A stretch of 64,000 bases of DNA from Mercurialis annua (taxonomy: Eukaryota > Streptophyta > Magnoliopsida > Malpighiales > Euphorbiaceae), in contig NC_065570.1 of assembly GCF_937616625.2 (NCBI RefSeq), positions 34,603,665-34,667,664 on the forward strand, read 5' to 3'. Position numbers and translations under genes: made by a program. The notes under the pieces were generated by a model. The model was not told where the DNA came from. It worked only from the letters and a program-made list of their open reading frames with translations, and did no database searches. Each line of letters begins with the position of its first letter. Position 1 is the stretch's first letter. Positions 1-12,339 of this stretch are shown here, one piece after another.

Positions 1-1917
1 CCAAACGTTTAACCTTTTTATCGAATTAAGCTAAACGTTTACAAACATCACGGAACATATCCAAACGTTACTAAACAAAACCAAACGTTTACAAACGTTA
101 CAAAACAAATCCAAGCGTTTTACCTTTTTAGGAATTTAAGCCAAACATTTACAAACGTTACGAAACAAATCGAAACGTTTCTCCATTTTAGCGATTTAAG
201 CCAAATGTTTAAAACATTACGAAAAAAATCCAAATGATTTCCCTTTTTTACAATTTAAGCCAAACGTTTACAAACATTATGAAACAAATCCAAATGTTTC
301 ACCTTTTTAGTTATTTAAGCCAAACGTTTACAAACATTACGAAACAAATCCAAACGTTTCCCCTTTTTAGCAAATTAAGCCAAACGTTTACAAATGTTAC
401 AAACAAATCCAAGCGTTTCACCTTTTTAGCAATTTAAGCTAAACGTTTACAAACATTACGAAATAAATCCAAACGTTTCACCGTTTTAGCGATTGAAGCC
501 AAATGTTTACAAATGTTACGAAACAAAGTCAAACGTTTACAAACATTACGAAACAAATCGAAGCGTTTCACCTTTTTAGTAGTTTAAGCCAACCGTTTAC
601 AAACGTTACGAAACAAATCCAAACGTTTCATTTTTTTAGTGATTTAAGCTAAACGTTTACAAACATTACGAAACAAATCCAAACGTTCAATACAAAACCA
701 GAAGTTTACAAACGTTACGAAACAAATCCAAGCGTTTCGCCTTTTTAGCAATTTAAGCCAAACGTTAACAAATGTTATGAAATAAATCCAAGCATTTAAC
801 CTTTTGAGCAATTTAAGCAAAACGTTTACAAACGTTATGAAACAAATCTAAACGTTTCTCCTTTATAGCGATTTAAGCCAAACGTTTACAAACGTTACGA
901 AACAAATCCAAACATTTCTTCATTTTAGCGATTTAAGCCAAACATTTAAAATGTTATGAAACAAATCCAAACGTTTCACCATTTTAGCGATTTAAGCCAA
1001 ACGTTTACGAATGTTACAAATTAAATCCAAACGTTTCACAATTTTAGCGATTGAAGCCAAATGTTTACAAACCTTACGAAACAAATCCAAAAGTTTCACA
1101 TATTTAGCAATTTAAGCCAAACATTTACAAACATTACGAAACAAAACCAAGCGTTTCACCTTTTTAGCAATTTAAACTAAACGTTTACAAACATTACGAA
1201 ACAAATCGAAGCGTTTCACCTTTTTAGTAGTTTAAGCCAACCGTTTACAAACGTTACGAAACAAATCCAAAGTTTCACCTTTTTAGTGATTTAAGCCAAA
1301 CGTTTACATTTTTTTAGTGATTGAAGCCAAACGTTTACAAATGTTACAAAACAAATCCAAACGTTTCACCTTTTTATCAATTTAAGCCAAATATTTACAA
1401 ACGTTACGAAAAAAATCTGAACGTCTCACCTTTTTAGCGATTTAAACGAAACGTTTACAAATATTACAAAACAAATCCAAACGTTTTACCTTTTTAGCGA
1501 TTTAAAACCACGTTTACAAACGTTACGAAACAAATTCAAACGTTTCACCTTTTTAGCGATTTAAGCCAAACGTTTACAAACATTACGAAACAAAACCAAA
1601 CGTTTCGCCTTTTAGCTTAAGCCAAACGTTTATAGACGTTACGAAACAAATCCAAACGTATCACATTTTTAGCGATTTAAGCCAAACATTTACAAACGTT
1701 AAGAAACAAATTTAAACATTTTACCTTTTTAGCGATTTAAGCCAAACGTTTACAAACATTACGGAACAAATTCAAACGTTTCACCTTTTTAGCGATTTAA
1801 GCCAAACGTTTTCAAACGTTACGAAACAAAACATGACGTTTCACCAATTTGCGATTTAAGCCAAACGATTACAAACATTACGAAAAAAAAAACCAAATGT
1901 TTAAAATGTTACGAAAC
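1..1917 (-). repeat. 60-bp satellite array 1 (reverse orientation)
   Basis: Tandem array of about 32 diverged monomers with a 60-bp period. It is the reverse complement of the monomer in the arrays after 20145. Each monomer carries two copies of the self-complementary octamer AAACGTTT plus a near copy. Much of the variation falls on the CG of that octamer (AAACATTT or AAATGTTT forms). The right edge abuts the terminal CA of element B's LTR at 1918. No function is assigned; arrays of this kind are typical of plant heterochromatin. Confidence 0.95.
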
Positions 1918-2407
1918 TGTCACGACCCAAATTATTGAGCCGAGACCTGTGCTAGGGAATGGGAATGGTAGCTCAAAAACCCGTAGCTAGCCTAGAATCC
2001 TCTATTAATTTTTCACATTTAAAACATATCATATTCGTTTTCTGAAAACCAAAGCAAAATAATTCTTAGAAACCAGGGTTTTACAAAGCGATATCTCATA
2101 TCCAGCACCGCCCTGTTTCTAATCATGATCACAACCAATTCCATCATGGCAATTGGTAAAGAGATTAAACGGATAAAAAGGGCACAGCTTTATAAAACTA
2201 TGTACATGCATTAAATCATATCAGAGTTAACAACAAAACACCATTTGATACAAAACATTATTCTTGGTCTGACATCTACTGACTACTGCAGCGCTACGAA
2301 GTAAAACAGGCTTCTGTACATACTTCAAAATATTATAGACTTCCGGAACAAGGTTGGAAGTCCAAACCTTCAAAATACTATTCACCTGAAAGGAAATTGT
2401 GAGGGGT

Positions 2408-2427
2408 CAGTATATGGGAATATACTG
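2408..2427 (-). other. Covarying hairpin 1 in LTR B
   Basis: Perfect stem CAGTATAT / ATATACTG around a GGGA loop (plus-strand reading), flanked by GGGGT and AGTGAGT. Elements A and G have CAGTATTT / AAATACTG with the same flanks, so the differing stem bases change as a pair. Confidence 0.7.
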
Positions 2428-2812
2428 AGTGAGTTCATATAAATACCGTATAAAATTAACGAAAACATAAAGCATCTTTGTATGCATCCAAATACCGAAC
2501 TGAATGAAACCCTAAATTTATTATGTTTTTTATTCAGTTTGTATTTCTTATTTATTCGATCAAAGCTTAGTTATTAGGCCCAAGTCCCGGGATAGTTCCA
2601 CCGAGTTAACTGGGGAGATACAGGTCCCGATATAGTTCCACCGAGTTAAACCTCGTATCTCAATTGATGCAGTCCCGAGATAGTTCCACCGAGTTCAACT
2701 CACATCAATTATCTTGAAGATTATTCTTCATGTCTTCATGTATTAATATCTTAATGAATATTGTTTGTGCTTTATGTATATTCAATTTATTATGACTGGT
2801 GTACACACAGTT

Positions 2813-2829
2813 CTATTGTTGCCCAATAG
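2813..2829 (-). other. Hairpin 2 in LTR B
   Basis: Six-bp stem CTATTG / CAATAG followed by GTAGCTTG on the plus strand, at the same relative place as the seven-bp stem in A, D, F and G. Confidence 0.6.
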
Positions 2830-3376
2830 GTAGCTTGTTTCATCGGATCTATATACGAGTTTTAAAATATTTATATGCAATAATGAAATTTAAATAAAGC
2901 ATTTGATAAAACAAATGCAAGTATTAAAAATCGACAGTATAAATATAAACTCACAAAACACGCTATTCCAAAAACACCACGGTATTCAAACACCGTCAAG
3001 CTTCGCGAGCTCCCTGTCCTGTAGCTGCTTGCCTCACCGGATCTATAATGATTTCAAATCAAGAGACTCACATTAGAATCCTATTCTAAGATCGATTCTA
3101 GACTCAAAACACGACAAGACACAAAGCATAAACCGTCGTGCTTCAAACGTAATCTTTTCCGATAAACGATTCATACTTCTTCCGATCTTAATACTTCTTG
3201 ATTCAATTCTCAATATAGAATATAGGTTTTCTTAATAAACCAATTGCTATCCATAAACTAACTCATCCGAAACAACTAGTCCCAATTTACTCGTTTTACG
3301 TCCGAATCTCGCATTTTCGGAGTCCGGGAGTCGATATTGGAATAGAGAATCATCAAAAAGGCTTCAAAACGGGCTT

Positions 3377-3490
3377 GGCACGTCGTGCTAGGCTTTGTCA
3401 CGTCGTGCCAATCATCTGCACGTCGTGCCAACTATTGGCACGTCGTGTCAATCATCTGCACGTCGTGCCAAACATTGGCACGTCGTGCAG
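3377..3490. repeat. Inverted-core minisatellite in LTR B
   Basis: Six units at about 20-bp spacing, each centred on the near-palindrome CACGTCGTG and mostly flanked to read GGCACGTCGTGCC. Related arrays with CACG-NN-CGTG cores occupy the same part of the LTRs of A, D, F and G. Confidence 0.85.
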
Positions 3491-3999
3491 ATGAGGGCAG
3501 CAGGCCCAAATCGGCATAAAACCGCTCAAAAACTCATTCCAACATGCTTGAGACACTTCCGACTGTATCCGCTACTAAAACGACATCTAAATCTGTCACG
3601 ACCCAAAATATTGAGCCGCAACCGGCGCTAGGGAACGGGAGTGGTAGCTCTGGAACCCGTAGCGAGCCTAAAATCACTATTATTTTTTTCGCAAATAATA
3701 AAAAATTATCACAAAGCAACAGAAGCAAGTATACATAACATGTATACACAAACATTTACACTAACTGTTCAAAAACCTCGCGGGCTCTAGTTACCGTACC
3801 TTGTACGAACTGGCCTCGCGGTACTATATCCATCAGTTAGTGTATCCAACATATCACCGGCATCTGGTGCCGTGCACAACATATAAAACACGTAGCTTAC
3901 AAAAACCTATAAACAGGACAGCAAGGATATGTACAATAAAAATACACTGCTGTCTAGGCTACGACTCTGTCAACGCGGGACTACTACTGCAGCATTCAC

Positions 4000-4034
4000 A
4001 GAAGTCAGATATTATACATATACATCTGACTTCT
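4000..4034 (-). other. AGAAGTCAGA / TCTGACTTCT hairpin, LTR A
   Basis: Perfect 10-bp stem around a 15-nt A/T loop. Shorter 7-9-bp versions occur at the same place in A's 5' LTR, in G and in D (48157-48192). It is restricted to the A/D/G family. Confidence 0.55.
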
Positions 4035-4101
4035 GGACTTCAAAATTGGCCTCTAGCTAAGTCCACACACTAAGCAACTGGAAACAGCAAAGGTGAGGGG
4101 T

Positions 4102-4121
4102 CAGTATTTGGGAAAATACTG
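4102..4121 (-). other. Covarying hairpin 1, A 3' LTR
   Basis: CAGTATTT / AAATACTG perfect stem, flanked by GGGGT and AGTGAGT. The second copy in the 5' LTR is at 10966-10985. Confidence 0.7.
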
Positions 4122-4478
4122 AGTGAGTTGACATTTACTAACGGTATTAATATAAAAACATAGCATCTCATTTCAAGAAAACAATAATATGAAACATATA
4201 AACATGTATTTGATCCATACGAAACTAATATCCTAGCATGCGACACATCTCTCAAATAATCATATATCATTTAACCCAATCGTAAATATCAATTGCGAGT
4301 CCAACTCGCTGGTGGCCCAACCATTAGATACGGGGACTCCAGACTACACCGTAGCCGAGTACTCACTCGTATCAGAAACCCAATCATAAATTTCATATTC
4401 ATCAACAGCTCCCATCTGTGTCAAGTCATTTCTCAAATGCAAACATACTAGACTGACTCGATACTGGTGATCACACAG

Positions 4479-4497
4479 CCTATTGACACCCAATAGG
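4479..4497 (-). other. Hairpin 2, A 3' LTR
   Basis: CCTATTG / CAATAGG seven-bp stem with a five-base loop, flanked by GTAGCTAG and TGGTGATCACAC. The second copy is at 11342-11360. Confidence 0.7.
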
Positions 4498-5057
4498 TAG
4501 CTAGTTTCTTCGGATCGCATACTAGTTCTCATATATAGAAATTAAATAAACATATAACATTTCAATCAATTATATATTATGCGATGCGTGAAAACAGTAT
4601 ATATATCAAATAGTTTTAATACACGAAAGTAAAAGTACAACTCACAGTGACCGCAATCCAATCAATAATGTGGTCGATGAAATGATATGCCCTCGCTATC
4701 CCATGTCTACTGATCTCTCTGCTCTGACACGTCTGATAAATCGTTTAATAGTCAGACGTGAAACTAGTAATTTTACTCACATAATACTTCTAAGTTTTAG
4801 GGTTGAATTTCATTTTAAACTTATTTACGTATTCAATAACTTTAATCGTATAGTCGACTTCGCGAATACCATTTCTCATAATTGAGAATCGCTTAACGTC
4901 CTTAACGTTTTTCATTACTATTAGTTATCTAAAACGTCGAGCTAATCTCAAGATTAATGATTCTCAAAGTCCAAAATCTGTCCATTAGCGTCCAATTACT
5001 CTAAACGTCAAACTCCTAGGTCAATTATAGCTTGTATTCGCGTGGGGGTGATTTGGG

Positions 5058-5218
5058 GTGCACGGGTGTGCGTTTTGGTGGGTGCACGATCGTGCAACCA
5101 AGTACACGTTCGTGCACCTCAGGAGTACACGTTCGTGTACTATGAAAAGTACACGTTCGTGTACATCAGTACATGATCGTGTACCTTGCTAGGTGCACGG
5201 TCGTGCACCACGTGCACA
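5058..5218. repeat. Inverted-core minisatellite, A 3' LTR
   Basis: Units with the cores GTGCACG-NN-CGTGCAC and GTACACG-TT-CGTGTAC at about 20-25-bp spacing. It lies directly beside the GC-rich hairpin at 5220-5243. Confidence 0.85.
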
Positions 5219-6053
5219 GCCCCGGAAATCAGATTTTTTGGGGTTTCGCCACAATCCCGACGTGCTATACATACCCACGCTCAATACCCATGTCTCGGTT
5301 TCTTCACAAACATCATAATAACCTAAAAATCATTAAATTACAACCTAAACTAAATCCTAACCCAAAACAGCCAACAATTCATCATTTTCATGCCAAAACC
5401 CGACCTATTACCTTAATTTAATGGCCGGAGATGATAGAGCTTTCAATTCTGAAGAAATCGCCGCTTGAATCGCTCGAATCGGACGTCGAACGGAGAAACG
5501 GCGGCGAAACGACGGAAATCGGCGATAGCTTTCCATTTTCTCTCGATCCTTCTCTGATCTTCTTTCTTCTTTCTGATTCAATTCCAAAACCTTATATGTT
5601 AAGGTTAAAAGCTCACTTTGGTCCTTATTCTTTTTCTTTATTATCATTTATCTTTTAAACTTTTCTTTTATACGATTTAGTCCATAGCTAAATTGTTAAC
5701 TTCTTTTATTATGATTTATACGTATTATTTGTCTCCGATAAATAATACGAAACTCAATATTAACACTTTCCCGTCAAAATCCAAAATTTCCATTTTCGAT
5801 ACAAAGTGGCTAAATTACCACTTTGGTCCCTGTACTTTATTTTGGACTTTTCTTGACATTTTTCCTTTTAATTCCAATTCTAACTTTAGAATTGAAATAT
5901 AACCTTAATTTTCTCATAGTTAGTTTCTCACAACCGACCTACTTGAAACTTATTTATCTTAATTTTATCAAAATCTTTCCGATTTCGCCACTCTGGCGAA
6001 TCTAAACTGGACACGTGGTCCAATTAGATAATTAAATATTTTGGGGTATTACA

Positions 6054-6067
6054 TTCTTCCCCCCTTA
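6054..6067 (-). other. Element A polypurine tract
   Basis: Sense reading TAAGGGGGGAAGAA directly before the LTR start TGTAATACCCC, preceded by the AATTCGAGGACGAATT motif. Plus-strand DNA priming site of the element. Confidence 0.85.
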
Positions 6068-9000
6068 TAAAAATTCGTCCTCGAATTTTCATAAATCTTG
6101 TTGGGATTTTAACTTATTTTTACAGTTTCCTTGACGTCCATTAATACGTCTTGATCGCATCTTTTCCTTTTACTTAACTTTTAGTTTTCCATGCACAGCT
6201 ATAACTTCATACTTGTTGCTAATCGATTGTCCATTCAACTCTTGATAGTTGCTTACTGTTACGTTATTGAGAATTCTCTTACTGATACCTTCGTCTCATC
6301 TGTTATCTTTCCAAAATAGTGTGGCTCAAGACGTATCGCTGATATCATAATCTTAAAGTCTTGTACAACTGATCGCGATCTTTCTTCTAATCATCATTAG
6401 CGTTGATTAGTCCTCGTTTGATACTTTCCAAGTCTACTGTTTCATTCTTAATCGTCATCGGGTCGCTACTTATCTCTTTTATACGTGAATAATCACGACG
6501 TATCGGCTACATTATTAATGACGTACTTACTTCATTCATACTTCTAAGAATATTTCCTCTTATAAGCACAATCTACGACTTTTAATCCTGGCTATCATCT
6601 AACGATATCATCTTTCTTCCTTAACTGATTATCGTCGTTCCTTACTTCTCTTTACCGTTATCTCACATCTCATTCTTGATTAGCTAATCTCTTTCAACTT
6701 GTACCATGTCTAACACGGTCAGTGTCTCTTAACATAACTAAATTTGATACATCCTTCACTATCTTCCATTTCTTCTTCTTTTGCTTCCTTAAACTATCGT
6801 GAATTTCACGTCGTTCTGTTGGTCATGATCCTTCATCCTTTACTATTGTCTTAAACGTTTCATTTCACGTTACTTTTAATCGTATGGCTTATACAGTTGT
6901 CTTTGTTGCTAATACTATCCGTATTCTTATTCTTTTTCACTATCTTCTAGTTGCTCTTTTGAGGTTCGCCTCGAATTTCTTATTGACTGTTTAGTTAATG
7001 ATGTTTTTCCTTTGCGTCACAATTCCTTATTCATGTTGACCTCATAAGTTTCTTAACATTTTACTTTCTTAAGGATCCTTTTTACTGACTAATTTTTGCT
7101 TAATTTCATTTTTAACTTTCATCCTTAACGGCTTCAGTAGATCCTTAATAACTTATTTACTTCCTTAATCGTCATTTCTTCTTATTGTATAAATAAATTT
7201 CTTTTTCATCTTACACTTCTACTTCTTGCTTCCGAGTAGTTCCACTATTTTATTCTCACCCTTCAAGGTATCGGCTAAATGCTGGTTATGATTGTTTCTT
7301 AGTTTGTCCTTATTCTATTTTTCATCTTCTTCTTGAAGTGTTTTCCGCTTATCCTTAACATTTTAGATTGTACTTGACTTTGTAACTCCCAAATTTAGGG
7401 AATAGTTTCGAATTTGTTGTCTTTTACACCTTATGCTTCTTTATTCATCTTACTAGACCTCGAGGGTATATGAGTTCCTTCATTATACTTTCTTTCATAT
7501 TATCTATAATTCTTACATTTACTGACACGTATGCCTATACGTGTGCCTTTCTCCTTATACTAGAATTTTACAACTTAACTTTTCTCCTTTCAGTTAACAC
7601 AGTCTATAGTTCTTAATGTTGATATTAGTGACTTCACTTAATATCAGCCGTATAGCATCATTATCTCTCTTGATCTATCAAATTTCTAGCTTTCATATCT
7701 TGCAAAATCGTCTTCACATTTTGCAAAATCGTCTGCTTCATCATTTCGTATTCTTTCTCTTTCTACTTCTGTATCTTCGAACACTGATATTGATAAGGTT
7801 ATATCCTTTAAATATCACTTCATGTTCATCATTTATAGTATCATCTTCTCGTCCTTTATACTTTCAATTTCTTTTCTCTATTATGTTCCTCGTTCGCTAT
7901 GCTACTTGTTTCACCATAAGAATAATCGTTATATTCTTTATCCTTACGCATTTGTTACGTTTCTTTTGTCTAACATGACTCTCTGTCATTTTATCCTTTG
8001 TTCTCTCATAAGGATAACTATTGTATCCTTAAATATTGCCAGTGCATCACATTTTACCTGTGTATGCTCTCTAGCGATAACTTCTTATTCAAACTTTACT
8101 TTAATCTTGTTTGCTTAGTCGCAATTAATCGTTAATACGGCTTTGTCCTGTTATTAGGGTTTATTTTACGAGTCTTATTCTTATTTATTAGGAATCTTTT
8201 ATTATTCGTCGCAGAGTTTCACATCCGAGTTCACTCATCAAACAAAAGATTTCAAGACATCCTTTGGCTGGCCAGCTCTTTTAAATTACTTTTCATATAT
8301 CAATTGAAATCATTGGTACAATTGTAGCTCAGAGTGATGACACCTCTCATCACCAAAGAGTTGCTTAAAATCGCATTTCCTGTATAATTACAAAGATATG
8401 ATGCATGATTTTGAGTTTGAAAATCATTTTCTTATGCATTCCTATCGTGATTATGCAATATTATATGCGATGTCTGAGCACAATCGTACTTTGGAAAAAA
8501 TTTAAAATTTCTTCACACTTTTCATAAAACATAAGTTTACTCCAGACTGTACACTCTGCGACTATCAACGGCTTTCTTTACTTATTGAGTATATTTCAAA
8601 TTTTTGTATTGCTGTCACTTTCTGTCATTTTACTGACTATTTTTCTGTCACATCACTTCTTTCTCCATATCTCCGATATCTCAATTCAATTTAAAATTCT
8701 CTATTACTGTAAACACCACATCCACTTCTTCGATACATTGCACCCAGTCATATATAGACGCAGGTACCGATGTTTCACATCGATTCCCTGTTGATAATCC
8801 ATCTCTTTCTTCACAACTTCTAGAACGTAATATAGGGATTACGTTTACAACAAATGTATTATATGGTGTTTATTATGTTATTGCTTTTGTATATTATGTC
8901 CGTATGTTCTTTTATTAATCACGTGTTTAACAACAACGCTTCCTATAGGTTCTCACTTTCCGAGGTATTACCCTATAGGCGTATCCTTAATTGCTATGCT

Positions 9001-9088
9001 CTGTTATGCAATGCAGCATATATACACAATAATGTAACACATAAACACAATTACACAAAGCATATTAATCATTTAATACTGGGGTTGT
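6068..9088 (-). other. Element A internal non-coding region
   Basis: About 3 kb that is strongly purine-rich on the element's sense strand and carries stops in all frames. Open frames on the opposite strand (for example 7616-7978) are by-products of the pyrimidine bias. It holds the conserved hairpin at 8334-8353. No domain of pol or any other protein could be recognised. Confidence 0.8.
8334..8353 (-). other. Conserved internal hairpin, element A
   Basis: Sense stem GTGATGA / TCATCAC around the loop GAGGTG, preceded by AGCAACTCTTTGG. The same stem and flank recur in B (16030-16049), D (59547-59566) and, with one mismatch, F (31397-31416). In A, D and F it lies downstream of the gag-like ORF. 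Confidence 0.75.
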
Positions 9089-9953
9089 CTAATGTGGGGC
9101 ACTAGGTTTCCTAATAGCTACACTTGTGTATCGACCCCTAACTTTTCTACTGGAGTTGCCTCCGCCTCTATGCACGGAGTGGGGGTTAGTCCTAATACCA
9201 GAGGATCGACTAGTATAAGCTGGATAGAATGCACGTCTGAAAAAGTAGGGTCGAACAGGATTGCCATCCCATTCGCGGTCAGCCTCGATCTTACGGGCCA
9301 TCATAGTGAGCGTTCCAAAGTGCTCTTAAACATACTCATATAGCTCATCAAATTCGAGTCCTAAACCCCTAACATATCTACGGTTAATCGTCCTATTATC
9401 TTCATTAAGGTCTGGAACTCTTTTGTCCATGCGCAGAAATTCAGAGGAATCCAGTCCCACTGGTAGCATTCCCCTATAGAAGGAGCGCATCTGCCTCCTA
9501 ACCTGATTCAAAACCACTTGCGCCTAGTCATTTGCTATCTCTGCATCCTCTCTCAGATTGCGGTATCTCCGCACATTTGGACCAGAAATATTCACTTCGG
9601 TACTCCTCGACGTTTAACTCGTCTAATAACTCTTCTTCTTCAAAGTCCTCCTATTGAGGAAATTCTTCTGATTCTTCCTCTAGATCCTCCTCGGGATCTT
9701 CCTCACTTTCCTCACTGTGCTTCATTTCAAGCGAGTGAGTTCTACCTCTAACCCTAGAAGAACTATCAATTTCTGATATTGTCATGAAACTATTCTAATA
9801 TACCTCAGGTGATCTCCCAATATCTATGTGGAATCCATTCTGGTGGACTACAAAGGGTCCACCTATTTCATTATGAAATCCATTCTGATATATAGGAGGC
9901 GCTTCCTCCTGTTCCTCTGCAGCATGTAGCTGAGCTCCATTTTGCCCAGACAC
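9089..9953 (-). pseudogene. Gag-like ORF of element A (decayed)
   Basis: This is the only ORF of the family. It aligns along its length with the D copy at 57638-58533. In order it shows an N-terminal SGQNGAQ, two QNGFH repeats, an acidic Glu/Asp-rich segment, a central region with DNEDNRTINRRYVRGLG-like sequence, and a Gly/Arg-rich basic tail. The start ATG is now GTG (complement of 9951-9953). There are at least three in-frame stops and one +1 frameshift. No CCHC knuckle is seen, so 'gag' rests on position and the basic tail, not on a recognised domain. The acceptor-like AG at 9955-9956 lies one base upstream. Confidence 0.7.
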
Positions 9954-10325
9954 GCTGAAAAGAAACAATTCCTAATGTCACTGACCATCTGAGCCCCTTT
10001 TTCCCCTCTTAACTTCCATATTAACTTATAAAGTGCTATAAACAATTAGCATTCAATCAATCTATACGTAATTCGCAAATACGTAATCACTGAATACTCC
10101 TTACATAAGTAATAAACACTTAGTTGCCTTATCCGCTCATATACACAGATATTCATCACTTCTTCATTTAACCATCTCGGTTCGCGCGCTTTATGGAACT
10201 TACTAATAATGCACATATCAATCAAAATGCAAACAACTAAGGTTTGACTCTCTTGCTGCAGTAGTTCCTAGGTTTACTTACTGGCAGAGTATTCAAAGTC
10301 AAATAGACATTCAGACACATCTGGC

Positions 10326-10449
10326 AGTGGTAACTAGACCAACTGCTCTCAAACAAACACTGAAACAAACTTGCAGTGGTAACTGGACCAACTGCTCTCA
10401 AACAAACACTGAAACAAAGTTGCAGTGGTAACTGGACCAACTGCTCTGA
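10326..10449 (-). repeat. 49-bp tandem repeat next to the primer site
   Basis: Two full units (10326-10374 and 10375-10423) and a partial third that runs into the primer-binding site. Each unit contains GACCAACTGCTCT, the same bases that flank the primer site. D has two diverged units at 48603-48710. Confidence 0.75.
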
Positions 10450-10454
10450 TACCA
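10443..10454 (-). other. Primer-binding site, element A
   Basis: Sense TGGTATCAGAGC, complementary to the 3' end of initiator Met-tRNA, four bases after the LTR end. It fixes the element's orientation as minus. Confidence 0.92.
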
Positions 10455-11919
10455 ACATTGTCACGACCCAAAATATTGAGCCGCAACCGGCGCTAGGGAA
10501 CGGGAGTGGTAGCTCTGGAACCCGTAGCAAGCCTAAAATCACTATTATTTTTTCGCAAATAATAAAAAATTATCACAAAGCAACAGAAGCAAGTATACAT
10601 AACATGTATACACAAACATTTACACTAACTGTTCAGAAACCTCGCGGGCTCTAGTTACCGTACCTTGTACGAACGGGCCTCGCGGTACTATATCCATCAG
10701 TTAGTGTATCCAACATATCACCGGCATCTGGTGCCGTGCACAACATATAAAACACGTAGCTTACAAAAACCTATAAACAGGACAGCAAGGATATGTACAA
10801 TAAAAATACACTGCTGTCTAGGCTACGACTCTGTCAACGCGGGACTACTACTGCAGCATTCACAGAAGTCAGAAACTATACATATACAGCTGACTTCTGG
10901 ACTTCAAAATTGGCCTCTAGCTAAGTCCACACACTAAGCACCTGGAAACAGCAAAGGTGAGGGGTCAGTATTTGGGAAAATACTGAGTGAGTTGACATTT
11001 ACTAACGGTATTAATATAAAAACATAGCATCGCATTTCAAGAAAACAATAATATGAAACATATAAACATGTATTTGATCCGTACGAAACTAATATCCGAG
11101 CATGCGACACATCTCTCAAATAATCATATATCATTTAACCCAATCGTAAATATCAATTGCGAGTCCAACTCGCTGGTGGCCAGCCACTAGATACGGGGAC
11201 TCCAGACTACACCGTAGCCGAGTACTCACTCGTATTAGAAACCCAATCGTAAATTTCATATTCATCAACAGCTCCCAGTTGTGTCAAGTCATTTCTCAAA
11301 TGCAAACATACTAGACTGACTCGATACTGGTGATCACACAGCCTATTGGCACCCAATAGGTAGCTAGTTTCTTCGGATCGCATACTAGTTCTCATATATA
11401 GAAATTAAATAAACATATAACATTTCAATCAATTATATATTATGCGATGCGTGAAAACAGTATATATATCAAATAGTTTTAATACACGAAAGTAAAAGTA
11501 CAACTCACAGTGACCGCAATCCAATCAATAATGTGGTCGATGAAATGATATGCCCTCGCTATCCCATGTCTACTGATCTCTCTGCTCTGACACGTCTGAT
11601 AAATCGTTTAATAGTCAGACGTGAAACTAGTAATTTTACTCACATAATACTTCTAAGTTTTAGGGTTTAATTTCATTTTAAACTTATTTACGTATTCAAT
11701 AACTTTAATCGTATAGTCGACTTCGCGAATACCATTTCTCATAATTGAGAATCGCTTAACGTCCTTAACGTTTTTCATTACTATTAGTTATCTAAAACGT
11801 CGAGCTAATCTCAAGATTAATGATTCTCAAAGTCCAAAATCTGTCCATTAGCGTCCAATTACTCTAAACGTCAAACTCCTAGGTCAATTATAGCTTGTAT
11901 TCGCGTGGGGGTGAGTTGG

Positions 11920-12147
11920 GGTGCACGGGTGTGCGTTTTGGTGGGTGCACGATCGTGCAACCAAGTACACGTTCGTGCACCTCAGGGGTACACGTTCGTG
12001 CACCTCAGGGGTACACGTTCATGTACTATGAAAAGTACACGTTCGTGTACATCAGGACATGATCGTGTACCTTGCTAGGTGCACGTTCGTGTACTTCCAG
12101 TACACGTTCGTGCACCCGTGGTGCACGGTCGTGCACCACGTGCACAG
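11920..12147. repeat. Inverted-core minisatellite, A 5' LTR
   Basis: Same units as 5058-5218 plus two extra ones (GTACACGTTCGTGCACC type). LTRs are copied from one template, so the difference arose after insertion or during reverse transcription. Confidence 0.85.
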
Positions 12148-12339
12148 CCCCGGAAATCAGATTTTTCGGGGTTTCGCCACAATCCCGACGTGCTAAACAA
12201 ACCCACGCTCAATACCCATGTCTCGGTTTCTTCACAAACATCATAATAACCTCAAAATCATTAAATTACAACCTAAACTCAATCCTAACCCAAAACAGCC
12301 AACCATTCATCATTTTCATGCCAAACCCGGACCTCTTAC

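Larger units (their letters stand above)
1918..3593 (-). mobile_element. Element B, 3' LTR, part 1 (LTR 3' end)
   Basis: Read on the plus strand it starts TGTCACGACCC, the reverse complement of the LTR terminus ending CGTGACA. It continues at 12987-13553 after the insertion of element A, giving an LTR of about 2.24 kb that starts TGTAATATCCC in the sense direction. It has the same plan as the LTRs of A, D, F and G: a CAGTAT hairpin, a CAATAG hairpin, inverted-core minisatellite units and a splice-donor-like site. The primary sequence is clearly diverged from them, so this is a separate family. It directly follows satellite array 1. Confidence 0.88.
3594..6053 (-). repeat. Element A 3' LTR
   Basis: 2,460 bp. 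It contains, in sense order, a G-box (CACGTG) and the small hairpin CGCCA-GAG-TGGCG near the LTR start, a CATATAAG TATA-like box, the leader exon with its donor (GT at 5410-5411), a GC-rich hairpin, the minisatellite, hairpin 2, hairpin 1 and a 10-bp stem at 4000-4034. It ends at 3594. Confidence 0.93.
9955..12339 (-). other. Predicted intron of element A (LTR donor to gag acceptor)
   Basis: The donor GT is at 12338-12339 (sense AAG|GTAAGAG) and the acceptor AG at 9955-9956 (sense TTTCTTTTCAG|C before the start codon). Splicing would remove 2,385 nt, including the minisatellite, all LTR hairpins downstream of the donor and the primer site, and would join the leader exon in frame to the gag-like ORF. 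Both sites recur in D and F. This is inference; no transcript evidence is available. Confidence 0.5.

Noticed and set aside
10443..10454. Possible tRNA gene fragment at the TGGTATCAGAGC sites
   Set aside because: Only the 12-base primer complement is present, directly after an LTR; no tRNA arms.
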